A DNA stretch of 64,000 bases, from positions 1-64,000 of the forward strand of contig CAVVFX010000021.1 in assembly GCA_963747535.1 (NCBI GenBank), written 5' to 3'. Shown here one piece after another: positions 33,257 through 42,541 of the stretch (its first letter is position 1; every line of letters begins with the position of its first letter). The notes beneath the pieces were generated by a model, which saw only the letters and a list, made by a program, of their open reading frames with translations, searched no databases and was not told where the DNA came from. The position numbers and the translations under genes are program-made. The stretch comes from CAVVFX01 sp963747535. Its GTDB lineage: Bacteria > Acidobacteriota > Terriglobia > Bryobacterales > Bryobacteraceae.

Positions 33257-36022
33257 ATGAGCGAAACCATTACCAAGCTTCGTCCCGACCGCGATTTGCA
33301 ATGCTACTTTCAACTTCCGTCGGCTGTAGCGGCATTGAGCGAAACCAGTGCGACCGGCTTTACGGTTTCCGGAACATGGAGGCAACAGTTCGACTGGGCC
33401 GTCGTGGAATGGAACCGTGACAACGTCTTTGAGCATCCACAACTACGAAATCTGCCGGATGGCGACCTGAGCGGGATCGTGCTCAGCTATCAGGAAACGC
33501 GCGTGAATTGCATTCCGCCCGACTCGACCCTTTATCCAACCGTCGACTGGCCATCCTTACGAATCTGGGCTGATCCGGGATCCGGCGAGCAGGTTTACTA
33601 TGTTCCTCTGCTCGCGCATGCAACGTCCGCGTCCGGCACCCCGGTACAGGCCTCGGCAACTTTCACCTTGTCCGGCGCCATCACGGTAGGCGACCTCATA
33701 GAACTCGAGTGGGCTGAGAATCACTATAACTACACCATCGCCAGCGAGGACACGCTGGAGACGGCTGCCAATGAACTGGCCGTCGTGATCAATGCGTTTT
33801 CCACGATTGTCACGGCAGCGGCCAATGGCGCCGCGATTACTCTCACCATTCTTCCGACGGCCACGTCCTATTCCGGAGCGAACGGAAACTGGTTGGGTGC
33901 GTATGGAACAGTGTCAGGGCCCGCGGCGACCGAATTATGGCAACCCGTCGCACAGCAGTTCAGCGGCGGGCAATCTCCCTCGACATGGGCCTATACGCTG
34001 GACTTCACCCAGCTCGCCGATGTCAATCAGTTACCGATTCCCACTAATAAGATCCGGAAAATGCGTTGGACGTATGCAGCGGATTTGCAGCTGGCAGCTT
34101 TTCAGGCAGCCGAATTCTCGGTGACCGTCAGTAACTGGTCCGTGACCGGAACGAACTTGATTTACTCCGTGGCGGGTCCCGGCTCCCGTCGAATTGAAGA
34201 CGATTCGGACGCACTGGTTTATACGTCGGGTTGGACGTCTTCCCAAGGTAACTTCTCCGGCGGATTCATCCATTGCACAACGACGCCGCTCGCGGCCTGC
34301 ACCTACCAGTTCTGGGCCGAGCGTGTGTTCGATGTTTACATCGGCACACGAATGGCTACTGAGGGCGCCCGGTTGACTGTTGAGATCGATAACATCACCT
34401 CTTCGCCGTTCAGTTTAGCTTTGTCCGCAGAGGATGTGTTGATTCGCCTGCCGGCTGGAACGGTGCAACCCGGGACGCACACCCTCAACATTCAACATAC
34501 TGGCGACCTCGGAACTTACTTATACCTGGACTTTATCGAGTTGGCGGTACCTGCTCAGCAATTGCCGGCCTTCCCGCCTTTCGCCAAGATGACGCTCGCG
34601 ACCGACTGGGACACGGAGCATTCGAGTGCGCTTGCGCCGGAACGGACTGCGTGGCTGATCGATATGTTGGGATTTACAGGACGGGCAAATCATTATGTCG
34701 GGGCGCTCTGGTTTTTTGAACTGGTGCGCGTGGGACAGGTGTATGCTACCGGCACAATACAGTTCGGCGGGATTGCGGATCCGAACGTGATTACAACTCT
34801 GTCAATTGGAATCGCCGGCTCTGGACAATCGCCGAATACAATCAGTCATCTCCATCTGTCGGGCGACACGACGACGACCATCGCGCAGGCTTTTGCGCTG
34901 AGGCTTAACAGTGGTTATACGTCCGTATGGGCGACCGCGAGCGGAACCAGTCTTACGATCCAGTCTCGCGCGATGGGCACGGATGGGAATAGCGTGACGA
35001 TCGCAGTTACGACCAACTCCGCAACCATGACCGCGGTCGCCAGTTCTAGCCACCTGACCGGCGGCGTCAACGGCGATAGCGGCGGAGTGAACGACGTTGG
35101 CGATTTTTGTGGCTGGCGCACCGACCTTGCAGCCTTTCCCCGTATCAACCGCGCGTGCCGGGACTGGTCTACGAGTTTCTTCAAGGCGCTGAATAGCTAT
35201 GGCATCCAGGCAACAGCATCATGCAGCATGGAATTGCAGTTCGGTGATCCTTCAGTTGCAGCTGGAATTGCTCAGCGATATCCCAGCGGGTCGCCGGCAA
35301 TCCTCACTACACCATCACTGCAGACCAATTTCTCGCCCGCCAGCCTGGCATTTTGGCAACAGGTTTACGCCGACATGGCGCAATTGATGGTCAATGCCGG
35401 TCAGATTCCGTACCTGCAATTTGGCGAGGTGCAATGGTGGTATTTTGCGTCTGACGGTTCGGGTCTCCCCTTCTACGACGCTTACACGCAGTCGCAGTTT
35501 GCGGCTAAGTACGGCCGGCCGCTGGCTACGATCGCGAGTAACACCGCGAACCCGGCAAGTTATCCCGATGAAGCACAATTCCTGCCAACGCTTATCGGCG
35601 CATTTACTCAATCGATTCAGCAGTTCGTCAGTCAGAGTCAACCCGGGACGCAGTTCGAGGTTCTGTATCCACCAGACACCAACGCGTATTCATTTACTCG
35701 AGTGATTAATCTGCCGCGTGCCAGTTGGACCCCCGCTAGCCTCAATTGCTTCAAAACCGAGAATTTCACTTTTACGGGCGACCGCGATCTGACTCTCATC
35801 ACCGCATCGATCGAATTACCCATGGAAATGGGCTTTCCCACGAGCCAGGTGAGCCATCTCGCGGGGATTTCGGACCCCACGACTCCGTGGCAGAAAGAAG
35901 CCGCCAAGGCAGCAGGCGCGGGCGTGGAATCCGTGGTGTTATTCGCACTCGATCAATACTGCCTGATTGGGTATCCGTCTCCACTCCAAACGCAAGCTCC
36001 GCGGAGTTTCATGATTCCCTGA
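33257..36022 (+). CDS. Large tail fibre/tip protein with a glycosidase-like C-terminal domain
   Basis: The 921-residue protein has an N-terminal beta part and a first copy of a ~110-residue phage domain (about 128-245: GDLIELEWAENHYNYTIASE ... FSGGQSP). A jelly-roll (about 280-430) and a C-terminal TIM-barrel-like region follow (WDTEHSSALAPERTAWLIDM, then PYLQFGEVQWWYF, FEVLYPPDTNAY, GVESVVLFALDQY). A second copy of the ~110-residue domain (about 490-615, ending LTGGVNGDSGG) interrupts the barrel. Acidic residues in FGEVQWW could be catalytic. This suggests a surface-polysaccharide binder or hydrolase. It is the last gene of the cluster. Confidence 0.6.
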   Translation: MSETITKLRPDRDLQCYFQLPSAVAALSETSATGFTVSGTWRQQFDWAVVEWNRDNVFEHPQLRNLPDGDLSGIVLSYQETRVNCIPPDSTLYPTVDWPSLRIWADPGSGEQVYYVPLLAHATSASGTPVQASATFTLSGAITVGDLIELEWAENHYNYTIASEDTLETAANELAVVINAFSTIVTAAANGAAITLTILPTATSYSGANGNWLGAYGTVSGPAATELWQPVAQQFSGGQSPSTWAYTLDFTQLADVNQLPIPTNKIRKMRWTYAADLQLAAFQAAEFSVTVSNWSVTGTNLIYSVAGPGSRRIEDDSDALVYTSGWTSSQGNFSGGFIHCTTTPLAACTYQFWAERVFDVYIGTRMATEGARLTVEIDNITSSPFSLALSAEDVLIRLPAGTVQPGTHTLNIQHTGDLGTYLYLDFIELAVPAQQLPAFPPFAKMTLATDWDTEHSSALAPERTAWLIDMLGFTGRANHYVGALWFFELVRVGQVYATGTIQFGGIADPNVITTLSIGIAGSGQSPNTISHLHLSGDTTTTIAQAFALRLNSGYTSVWATASGTSLTIQSRAMGTDGNSVTIAVTTNSATMTAVASSSHLTGGVNGDSGGVNDVGDFCGWRTDLAAFPRINRACRDWSTSFFKALNSYGIQATASCSMELQFGDPSVAAGIAQRYPSGSPAILTTPSLQTNFSPASLAFWQQVYADMAQLMVNAGQIPYLQFGEVQWWYFASDGSGLPFYDAYTQSQFAAKYGRPLATIASNTANPASYPDEAQFLPTLIGAFTQSIQQFVSQSQPGTQFEVLYPPDTNAYSFTRVINLPRASWTPASLNCFKTENFTFTGDRDLTLITASIELPMEMGFPTSQVSHLAGISDPTTPWQKEAAKAAGAGVESVVLFALDQYCLIGYPSPLQTQAPRSFMIP

Positions 36023-36082
36023 TGGGGGGACAGGCTGACGCCCGTCCCACGAGGCAGCAGTACGGTATCTTGGTTCTTTATC

Positions 36083-37312
36083 GTGCTTGCCATCCAGGGA
36101 ATTTCGAAAGTCTACCGCCTCTTTGACAAACCGTCTGACCGGCTCAAGCAACTAGCTCCTTTTGTCTCCATGCGGCCGAAGGAGTTCTGGGCCCTCCGCG
36201 ACATCACCTTCGAAGTCGGAAAGGGCGAAATCGTCAGTCTAATCGGTCCGAACGGCTGTGGCAAGAGCACTCTCCTGCAGATCGTCAGTGGCATATTGCA
36301 ACCCACCACCGGCCGTGTCGTCACGCGTGGAAGATTAGCCGCCCTGCTGGAACTGGGCGCCGGCTTCAACCCCGAATTTACGGGACGGGAAAACGTTTTT
36401 CTCAACGGGGAGATTCTCGGATTCAGCCCTGCGGAAATCGCGCGTATGCTTCCCGGAATAGAGGACTTTGCCGGTATCGGCGACTTCATCGACCGTCCCG
36501 TGAAGGAATACTCGTCAGGCATGTACGTCCGTCTGGCGTTCGCTACTGCCATTCACGTCGACCCGGAGATTCTCATCGTCGACGAAGCGCTCGCGGTGGG
36601 CGACGCGATCTTCGCCAATCGCTGCATCCGCAAATTTGAAGAGCTCAAAGATAAAGGCGTGACGATCTTGTTCGTCTCGCACGATCTCGGGCTCGTGAAA
36701 CAACTCTCACACCGCGCCGTGTTCCTGCTCAACGGAAAGATCGAAGCGATCGGGTCGCCCAAGGACGTGATCGACCGCTACATTGGCATGGTGCTGGAGC
36801 GCCAGAAAAGCGATCGCGAGAAATCGCAAAGGTCGACGTCCCTGCGATCGAGCTTCCGCCACGGCGATGGATCGAGCGAAGTTCTCGATGTCCAGTTGGT
36901 CGACGAGGAAGGGCGGTCTTCTCTGGTGTTCCTGAGCGGTCAGGTGATGGGCATTCGCATTCGCACCCGATATCATCGCCGCACGATTCAGCCTATGGTG
37001 GGAGTGCTGATCCGCACCAGAATCGGCATCGACGTGTACGGCACTAATACCAGAGTGGAGAAGTTCGATACCGGAACGATTGAGCCGGGCCAGGAAGTGG
37101 AAGTCACTTTCCGATTCAGCTGCAACCTGACGCCCCAGCAGTATACGCTGACCGTCGCGACACAAAATTCCGATGGGTCGAGCCACGACTGGTTGGATGA
37201 CGTGCTGGCCTTTGACGTGGTCTCGGAGCGTCAGGCAGCTGGCCTGGTTGATCTCCACGCGCAAATCGATTGGCACGTTCACGCGCCCCAAACGGAGCAG
37301 GTAGAAAAATGA
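36083..37312 (+). CDS. Wzt-like polysaccharide ABC transporter ATP-binding protein
   Basis: The 409-residue protein starts at GTG. The ATPase domain (1-240) has Walker A GPNGCGKST, signature YSSGM and Walker B ILIVDEAL followed by the H-loop SHD. The C-terminal ~150 residues form a Wzt-type beta-sandwich (VLDVQLVDEEGRSSLVFLSG to DDVLAFDVV) that recognises the glycan end. It would energise export of O-antigen or teichoic-type polymer with an ABC-2 permease. No permease gene lies next to it. Its upstream neighbour is the phage cluster, so the partner may have been separated. It overlaps the M24 gene by four bases. Confidence 0.88.
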   Translation: MLAIQGISKVYRLFDKPSDRLKQLAPFVSMRPKEFWALRDITFEVGKGEIVSLIGPNGCGKSTLLQIVSGILQPTTGRVVTRGRLAALLELGAGFNPEFTGRENVFLNGEILGFSPAEIARMLPGIEDFAGIGDFIDRPVKEYSSGMYVRLAFATAIHVDPEILIVDEALAVGDAIFANRCIRKFEELKDKGVTILFVSHDLGLVKQLSHRAVFLLNGKIEAIGSPKDVIDRYIGMVLERQKSDREKSQRSTSLRSSFRHGDGSSEVLDVQLVDEEGRSSLVFLSGQVMGIRIRTRYHRRTIQPMVGVLIRTRIGIDVYGTNTRVEKFDTGTIEPGQEVEVTFRFSCNLTPQQYTLTVATQNSDGSSHDWLDDVLAFDVVSERQAAGLVDLHAQIDWHVHAPQTEQVEK

Positions 37313-38481
37313 AACTAGCTGAAATTCAGGAACAACTACGCCAGTCCAAGCTCGATGGCTGGCTCTTTTTTGATCACCATCAGCGCGACCCGCTGGCGTA
37401 TCGCATTCTCGGACTCGGGCCCAAGGGCCACGTCAGCCGCCGCTGGTATTTTTTCATCCCGGCCGATGGTGAACCGCGCGGACTGGTGCACCGTATCGAA
37501 TCGAAAATGCTGGACGAGCTTCCAGGAGTCAAGCTGAGGTACTCCACATGGCAGGAGCAGGCGGCCGGAATCCGGAGCCTCCTCGGCGAAGCGCGGCGGG
37601 TCGCGATGCAGTATTCGCCGAATTGCGCGATTCCCTATGTTTCGTTGGTTGACGCAGGCACGATTGAACTGGTAAAGGCGGCAGGCGCTGAGATTGTAAG
37701 TTCCGCTGAATTGGTGCAGTATTTCGAGGCTCGCCTCGACGCCCGCGCGCGCGAATCGCATTTCGAAGCTGGACGAAGAGTCGATCCGATCCGCAAAGAG
37801 GCTTTCCAATTGATACGGGAGAAACTGCGGTCCGGCGCCGGCACATCGGAGATCGAGGTTCACGACTTCGTCAAGGCGCGGTTTGCCGAGCGCGGATTGA
37901 TTACCGAATCGGGTCCCATCGTGGGAGTGAATGCGCATGCTGGGGATCCGCATTACGAGCCGTCGGTCCAACTGTCCATGCCGATTTGCAAAGGTGATTT
38001 CGTGCTGCTCGATATGTGGGCGAAACTCGACCAGCCGGATTCGGTCTACTACGACATCACCTGGACCGGTTTCTGCGGCGCTGAGCCGCCGGCGAGAATT
38101 CGAGAGGTATTCGAAATCGTAAGAGATGCGCGCAATGCCGGCATTCACGCGGTGCAGTCAGCGATTCAGGCCCGGCGATCCATTCGCGGATTCGAAGTGG
38201 ATGACGCTACCCGCAATTACATCAGCAGCCGCGGCTACGCCAAAGCGTTCGTTCACCGTACAGGGCATTCAATCGGTCAGGAGATTCACGGCTCCGGCGC
38301 GAATATGGACAATTTTGAAACGCACGACGAACGGCGCATCATTCCGGGCTTGTGCTTCTCCATAGAGCCGGGAATTTATCTGGATGACTTCGGCGTCCGC
38401 TCTGAAATCGATATGTTCGTCGACGAAACGAGCGCGTCCGTCACCGGAGAGATGCAGGACGCGCTCGTGCTGATGGCCTGA
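37309..38481 (+). CDS. pepP: M24-family Xaa-Pro aminopeptidase-like protein
   Basis: The ATG at 37309 overlaps the Wzt stop (ATGA), giving 390 residues; the longer frame from 37270 is a shadow of the Wzt end. A creatinase-like N-terminal domain precedes a pita-bread catalytic domain. Metal ligands expected in M24 appear: D in VLLDMWAKL, D in VYYDITWTG, H in HRTGHSIG, E in FSIEPGIY and E in RSEIDMF. It should cleave X-Pro bonds in the cytoplasm. The gene symbol is by family only. It ends one base before the convergent pgk. Confidence 0.85.
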   Translation: MKLAEIQEQLRQSKLDGWLFFDHHQRDPLAYRILGLGPKGHVSRRWYFFIPADGEPRGLVHRIESKMLDELPGVKLRYSTWQEQAAGIRSLLGEARRVAMQYSPNCAIPYVSLVDAGTIELVKAAGAEIVSSAELVQYFEARLDARARESHFEAGRRVDPIRKEAFQLIREKLRSGAGTSEIEVHDFVKARFAERGLITESGPIVGVNAHAGDPHYEPSVQLSMPICKGDFVLLDMWAKLDQPDSVYYDITWTGFCGAEPPARIREVFEIVRDARNAGIHAVQSAIQARRSIRGFEVDDATRNYISSRGYAKAFVHRTGHSIGQEIHGSGANMDNFETHDERRIIPGLCFSIEPGIYLDDFGVRSEIDMFVDETSASVTGEMQDALVLMA

Positions 38482-38482
38482 G

Positions 38483-39652
38483 CTACTTATCTGTGAGCGC
38501 GGCCACGCCCGGCAATTCAATTCCGGAGAGGAATTCGAGTGATGCTCCGCCGCCGGTCGACACGTGCGAGATCTTGTCGGTCACGCCGGCGCTCTTGATG
38601 GCTTTTTCCGAATCGCCGCCGCCGACTACGGATACCGCGCCGGACTCGGCAACAGCCTTAGCAAGAGCCACCGTTCCCTTATCGAATGGCGGCTTCTCGA
38701 AGACGCCCATGGGACCGTTCCAAATGATCGTCTTGGCTCCCGCAATAATCTTCGAGAAGTTTTCAATGGTCTTGGGGCCGATGTCGAGGCCCATTTTTCC
38801 CTCCGGAACGGTCTCGACGGTTTCGTTCTCAGCGCCTTCCTTCAGTTCGGAGGCGACCACGTGATCGACCGGCAGCACGATCTTGTCACCGAACTGTTTG
38901 AGTAAACTGCTGGCCAGTTCCAGCTTGTCATCCTCCACCAGCGACTTGCCGACGGGCTGTCCCTGCGACTTGAGGAACGTATATGCCATGGCGCCGCCGA
39001 TCAAAAGCTTATCGACGATCTTGGCGAGATTTTCGATCACTTCAATCTTGTCCGAGACCTTCGCGCCGCCCAGAATGGCAATCGACGGCCGCTGCGGATT
39101 TTGCGTGACCATCGTGAGGTACTTCAGTTCCTTCTCCATCAACAGACCAGCCCCAGCCTGTTTCACGTAAGCGATCATTCCGACGGTCGATGCGTGCGCG
39201 CGATGTGCGGTCCCGAAGGCGTCATTCACATAGACTTCGCAAAGAGCAGCCAGTTGCCTGGAAAATTCAGGATCGTTGGCTTCTTCTTGCGGGTGATAAC
39301 GCAGGTTCTCGAGGAGCAACACCTCGCCTGGTTTAGGAAGCATCCCTTCCACCTCAGGGCCAATGCAATCCGGAGCGATTTTAACCTCCATCTTGAGCAG
39401 TTCAGCCAGACGGACGGCACAGGGCGCGAGGCTCATCTCGGGGTTCCGCTTTCCCTTCGGACGGCCGAGATGCGACGCGAGAATCACGGCCGCGCCATGA
39501 TCGAGAGCGTAGCGAATCGTCGGGATAGCAGCTTTGATTCGCTTATCGCTCGTTATCTCCTTACCTCCGGGCGCTAGTGGCACATTGAAGTCCACCCGGA
39601 TGAACAGGCGTTTGCCTTTCAGTTCGAGATCTTGAATCGATAGTTTCGCCAT
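38483..39652 (-). CDS. pgk: Phosphoglycerate kinase
   Basis: The 389-residue protein is full length. It has the signature KRLFIRVDFNVPL, SHLGRPKGKRN, the substrate arginine segment LLLENLRYHPQEE, GGAKVSDKI, WNGPMGVFE and the nucleotide-binding GGGDSEKAI. It transfers phosphate between 1,3-bisphosphoglycerate and ADP in glycolysis. The gene stands alone without gap or tpi next to it. Confidence 0.97.
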   Translation of the reverse strand: MAKLSIQDLELKGKRLFIRVDFNVPLAPGGKEITSDKRIKAAIPTIRYALDHGAAVILASHLGRPKGKRNPEMSLAPCAVRLAELLKMEVKIAPDCIGPEVEGMLPKPGEVLLLENLRYHPQEEANDPEFSRQLAALCEVYVNDAFGTAHRAHASTVGMIAYVKQAGAGLLMEKELKYLTMVTQNPQRPSIAILGGAKVSDKIEVIENLAKIVDKLLIGGAMAYTFLKSQGQPVGKSLVEDDKLELASSLLKQFGDKIVLPVDHVVASELKEGAENETVETVPEGKMGLDIGPKTIENFSKIIAGAKTIIWNGPMGVFEKPPFDKGTVALAKAVAESGAVSVVGGGDSEKAIKSAGVTDKISHVSTGGGASLEFLSGIELPGVAALTDK

Positions 39653-39683
39653 ATGAAACTATGAGCTTATCAGGAAAGGAAAA

Positions 39684-40616
39684 TCACTCTTCCCGCAAGC
39701 TCACGCGGATTCCCGCCAGACGGTAGGCCTCGATCAGTGCGCCTGCTTCTCCGCCCCATATGGGAGGGCGCACGTCGATGTTGCAGTCCGCCTGCAGCAC
39801 TTCGCCGAAACGCGCGAGCACCGCCGCGCTTCGGAACACTCCGCCAATGAAGCTGGCGGTAACCGGTTCGCCTTGACTCCAAAGCCCGTTGCGGACCGCC
39901 GCAACGAACTCCGCCAGTACTTCACCAGCCTCGCGTAGAATCCCGGCTGCAGCCTCATCTCCAGACTCGGCCGCCTTGTCCACCTCAGACGCCAGTCTAG
40001 CCACCCGGGAGCGGTGCCACCCAGGCGTATAGAACCGGTGCAAAGCTTCATTGGCACTCTTTGCTCCGGTCGCCGCGAGCAGCATCGCATGCAACCGGGT
40101 CTTCTCGCCCCAACCCTCCTCGTAACGGAGGGCCGCACGTAAGGCCTGCTTGGCGATCCAAAACGCGCCCCCTTCATCGCCGAAGACGTAGCCCCAGCCG
40201 CCGGCCCGCATAACGCGCGAACCGTTGCGTCCGAACACGAGCGATCCCGTACCCGCAATCGCCACGATGCCGTTTTCGCCTGCCAGCGCCCCCGACAGAG
40301 CGATCATCCCATCGTGAGTAACCAACCATTGATCCGCATCGACGACCTCTTTCAGCAGGGCTTGTTTATCTTCCGGGCCCCCGCTCATCCCGAAACAGGC
40401 CGCCCGAAAGCGAACGTCCCTGCCGAGTTCCGCAGCTACGCGAGCCGCCGAAACACATTCGCCGATAGTTCGCAGGAACTTAGCCCTCGCCTCATCGGCC
40501 GAAACATGGTTGCAAGGACCGGCCGAGCCACGGCCGAGTATGCGCCCGGAGGTATCACCGATTACCGCCTTCGTACTCGACTGTCCGCCATCAACGCCCA
40601 GATAAAAAGAGTTCAA
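39684..40616 (-). CDS. BadF/BadG-type ATPase, N-acetylglucosamine kinase-like
   Basis: The core runs from YLGVDGGQSSTKAVIGD (phosphate 1) through IAGTGSLVFG (phosphate 2) and GGWGYVFGDEGGAFWIA to the C-terminal FIGGVFRSAAVL (adenosine). These are the motifs of eukaryote-type GlcNAc kinases in the ASKHA superfamily. It probably phosphorylates an amino sugar for cell-wall recycling. The frame is open from 40685, but that extension overlaps cheW and has no domain content. A TTG at 40616 gives 310 residues and is preferred, with modest certainty. Confidence 0.8.
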   Translation of the reverse strand: MNSFYLGVDGGQSSTKAVIGDTSGRILGRGSAGPCNHVSADEARAKFLRTIGECVSAARVAAELGRDVRFRAACFGMSGGPEDKQALLKEVVDADQWLVTHDGMIALSGALAGENGIVAIAGTGSLVFGRNGSRVMRAGGWGYVFGDEGGAFWIAKQALRAALRYEEGWGEKTRLHAMLLAATGAKSANEALHRFYTPGWHRSRVARLASEVDKAAESGDEAAAGILREAGEVLAEFVAAVRNGLWSQGEPVTASFIGGVFRSAAVLARFGEVLQADCNIDVRPPIWGGEAGALIEAYRLAGIRVSLREE

Positions 40617-40632
40617 CTCCCACAGCGTACAC

Positions 40633-41172
40633 CTATTGCAGAATACCCTCCATATTCTGCACATCTGACGAACTGAGAACCTCATCGATGTTCAGCAGAA
40701 TTTTCACTGTTCCCTTCATTTTGGCAATTCCCAGAAGATAGGGCGTACTAACGCCTTGTCCGAAGTCCGGCGTGTCCTCGATATCTCCGGCAGCGAAGTT
40801 GAGCACTTCCGACACAGCGTCCACCAGCAAGCCCATGAGCAACATTTCGCGCCCCGAGTGCAGCTGGACTACGATGATGCAACTGGCGGGCGTCGCTTCG
40901 ACCTCCGGAAAACCGAACTTCGACCGCAGTCCGATCACGGGGACGATCTTCCCTCGCAAGTTGATCACGCCCTTCATGTAATGAGGCGTTTGGGGAACCG
41001 CCGTGATGTCCTGTAGACCCATGATTTCGCGCACTCGCAACACCTGGATCGCGAACTCTTCGCGGGCAAGACGAAAGGTCAAATATTTCCCGCTACGCGG
41101 GTCGGCTGCAGAAGCCTCACAGGGCTTCGGGCCTTGGGAAAAATGCTTGGGTTCGGCGGTCGCTGTTGCCAT
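40633..41172 (-). CDS. cheW: CheW-like chemotaxis coupling protein
   Basis: The 179-residue protein has the CheW SH3-like fold pattern: YLTFRLAREEFAIQVLRVRE, ITAVPQTPHYMKGVINLRGK, IVPVIGLRSKFG and a final MKGTVKILLNIDEVL. It links receptors to CheA. A non-conserved N-terminal extension of ~25 residues is present. No cheA or cheY is in the window; the chemoreceptor at 44776-47052 is a possible partner. Confidence 0.92.
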   Translation of the reverse strand: MATATAEPKHFSQGPKPCEASAADPRSGKYLTFRLAREEFAIQVLRVREIMGLQDITAVPQTPHYMKGVINLRGKIVPVIGLRSKFGFPEVEATPASCIIVVQLHSGREMLLMGLLVDAVSEVLNFAAGDIEDTPDFGQGVSTPYLLGIAKMKGTVKILLNIDEVLSSSDVQNMEGILQ

Positions 41173-41260
41173 AGTCCGTTCTCAATGGTTCTATCGGCCA
41201 ATGGTCAAGAATACTTTAGGCCTTTTAACCACGCGGTCTGCCTCACGGAGAAAATTGGAG

Positions 41261-42067
41261 TTATTCCCTGCAGATCCCGCGCCGGCTCTTGCGAATGAAC
41301 CCGACGAGATGCAAGGTCGCCTCTGACGGCAGTTCCCTCTCGATTCGCTCTAGCGCGTACGCCAATTTCAGCCCAGATCGATAAAGCAGCGTATATGCCG
41401 TCTTCAGCCGTTGAACCTCTGCCACGCTGAAGCCGGCGCGTTTCAACCCCACCAGGTTCAAACCCTTTGGCTCCATCGGCGAGCCGGCGTACATGAAGAA
41501 CGGTGGCGCGTCCTGGTTCACCCGCGTCATCCCGCCGATCATGGCCAGACGGCCGATTTTGGAAAACTGATGAATCCCCAGCGGCCCCGAGATAAACGCC
41601 TGGTCCTCGACCTCGACGTAGCCCGCCACCAGTACGCAACTGCAGATCACCGTGTTGCTGCCGATCCGGCAATCGTGCGCTATATGTCCTGAAGTCATGA
41701 CGTAGTTCCCGTCGCCGATGACGGTTTCTGCTTCGGGCTTAGTCCCGCGCGAAATAGTGAAATGTTCCCGGATCTTGTTCCCGTTGCCGATCCGCAGGTA
41801 GCTCCGCGCACCGGTGAAGTTCTTGTCCAGCGGATCGCTCCCCAGCACGGTGCCGGACGAGATCTCGTTATGATCGCCCATTTGTGTCCAGCGCTTCACG
41901 AACACATACGGCTCGAACAAACAGTTCGCTCCGATGACAACGTCCTGCTCGATGACGCAGAACTCACCGACACGCGTAGCGGGGCCAATAACGGCGTCGG
42001 GATGGACTCGCGCAGTGGGCGCGATGAGGGCTGAAGGATCGATGTGCACGAAGTTTGATGATTTCAC
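41261..42067 (-). CDS. lpxA: UDP-N-acetylglucosamine O-acyltransferase
   Basis: The left-handed beta-helix hexapeptide pattern is clear (VHIDPSALIAPTARVHPDAV, IGPATRVGEFCVIEQDVVIG). LpxA hallmarks include TISRGT, GNYVMTSGHIAHDC with the catalytic histidine, LGIHQFSKIG and RVNQDAPPFFMYAGSP. It transfers a hydroxyacyl chain to UDP-GlcNAc in lipid A synthesis. The GTG at 42067 gives 268 residues, the usual length. ATG at 42163 adds 32 residues of unclear value, and the open frame to 42403 is not protein-like. Neither start has a good ribosome-binding site. Confidence 0.92.
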   Translation of the reverse strand: MKSSNFVHIDPSALIAPTARVHPDAVIGPATRVGEFCVIEQDVVIGANCLFEPYVFVKRWTQMGDHNEISSGTVLGSDPLDKNFTGARSYLRIGNGNKIREHFTISRGTKPEAETVIGDGNYVMTSGHIAHDCRIGSNTVICSCVLVAGYVEVEDQAFISGPLGIHQFSKIGRLAMIGGMTRVNQDAPPFFMYAGSPMEPKGLNLVGLKRAGFSVAEVQRLKTAYTLLYRSGLKLAYALERIERELPSEATLHLVGFIRKSRRGICRE

Positions 42068-42541
42068 GCCAGCCGCAAACCACGCAAGCCCGAGACGCCT
42101 GACATAGCGCAAAATAATAGCGCAAAAATAGCTTCGCACCTCACGCGTAAAAGTAGTTGACATCGCTTCGAAACGGGAGCAACATGAAGTCAGGAAGCCA
42201 GTTCTAATAAGGGTTTCCCGCTTCGCGAAGAGGAAGAGCCTGGAACGTACCAGGCACGTTGTTTGCCTCGTTTGACGAGTCAGCAAGGAGGTAATTATAG
42301 AACCGGACAACGCACAGGGCGATACCGGCTGGCAGGCAAGAAACAGGTAGTACGCGATTCGAACGGTGGATCGGATGAACCGGAAAGAATTCTCTTCCGT
42401 CATGTTCCTCGCGCCAAGCGCGAAATTGATGATACCGTCCGCAAGAGTCGTAGTTTTATTCCGCTAGCCGATGTCGCCCTTCACATTTTCCCTTCCTCAG
42501 TGCCCCTCCATGTCATACTGGGAATTCCGTCTCCTCTCTGT

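Larger units (their letters stand above)
22775..36022 (+). mobile_element. Siphophage-like structural cluster without packaging or lysis genes
   Basis: Eleven consecutive rightward genes code for coat, connector-like proteins, tail tube, tail chaperone with frameshift signal, tape-measure-like protein, minor tail proteins, hub and fibre. Several stop/start overlaps (24896-24899, 26561-26564) and intact long frames indicate a functional operon. No terminase, portal, maturation protease, holin, endolysin or replication gene is present between the integrase and the Wzt gene. It may be part of a prophage split by the island, or a domesticated particle. Confidence 0.75.

Noticed and set aside
42163..42403. 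N-terminal extension of LpxA
   Set aside because: The extra residues (e.g. LFLACQPVSPCALSG) are not part of the beta-helix and exceed the family length.
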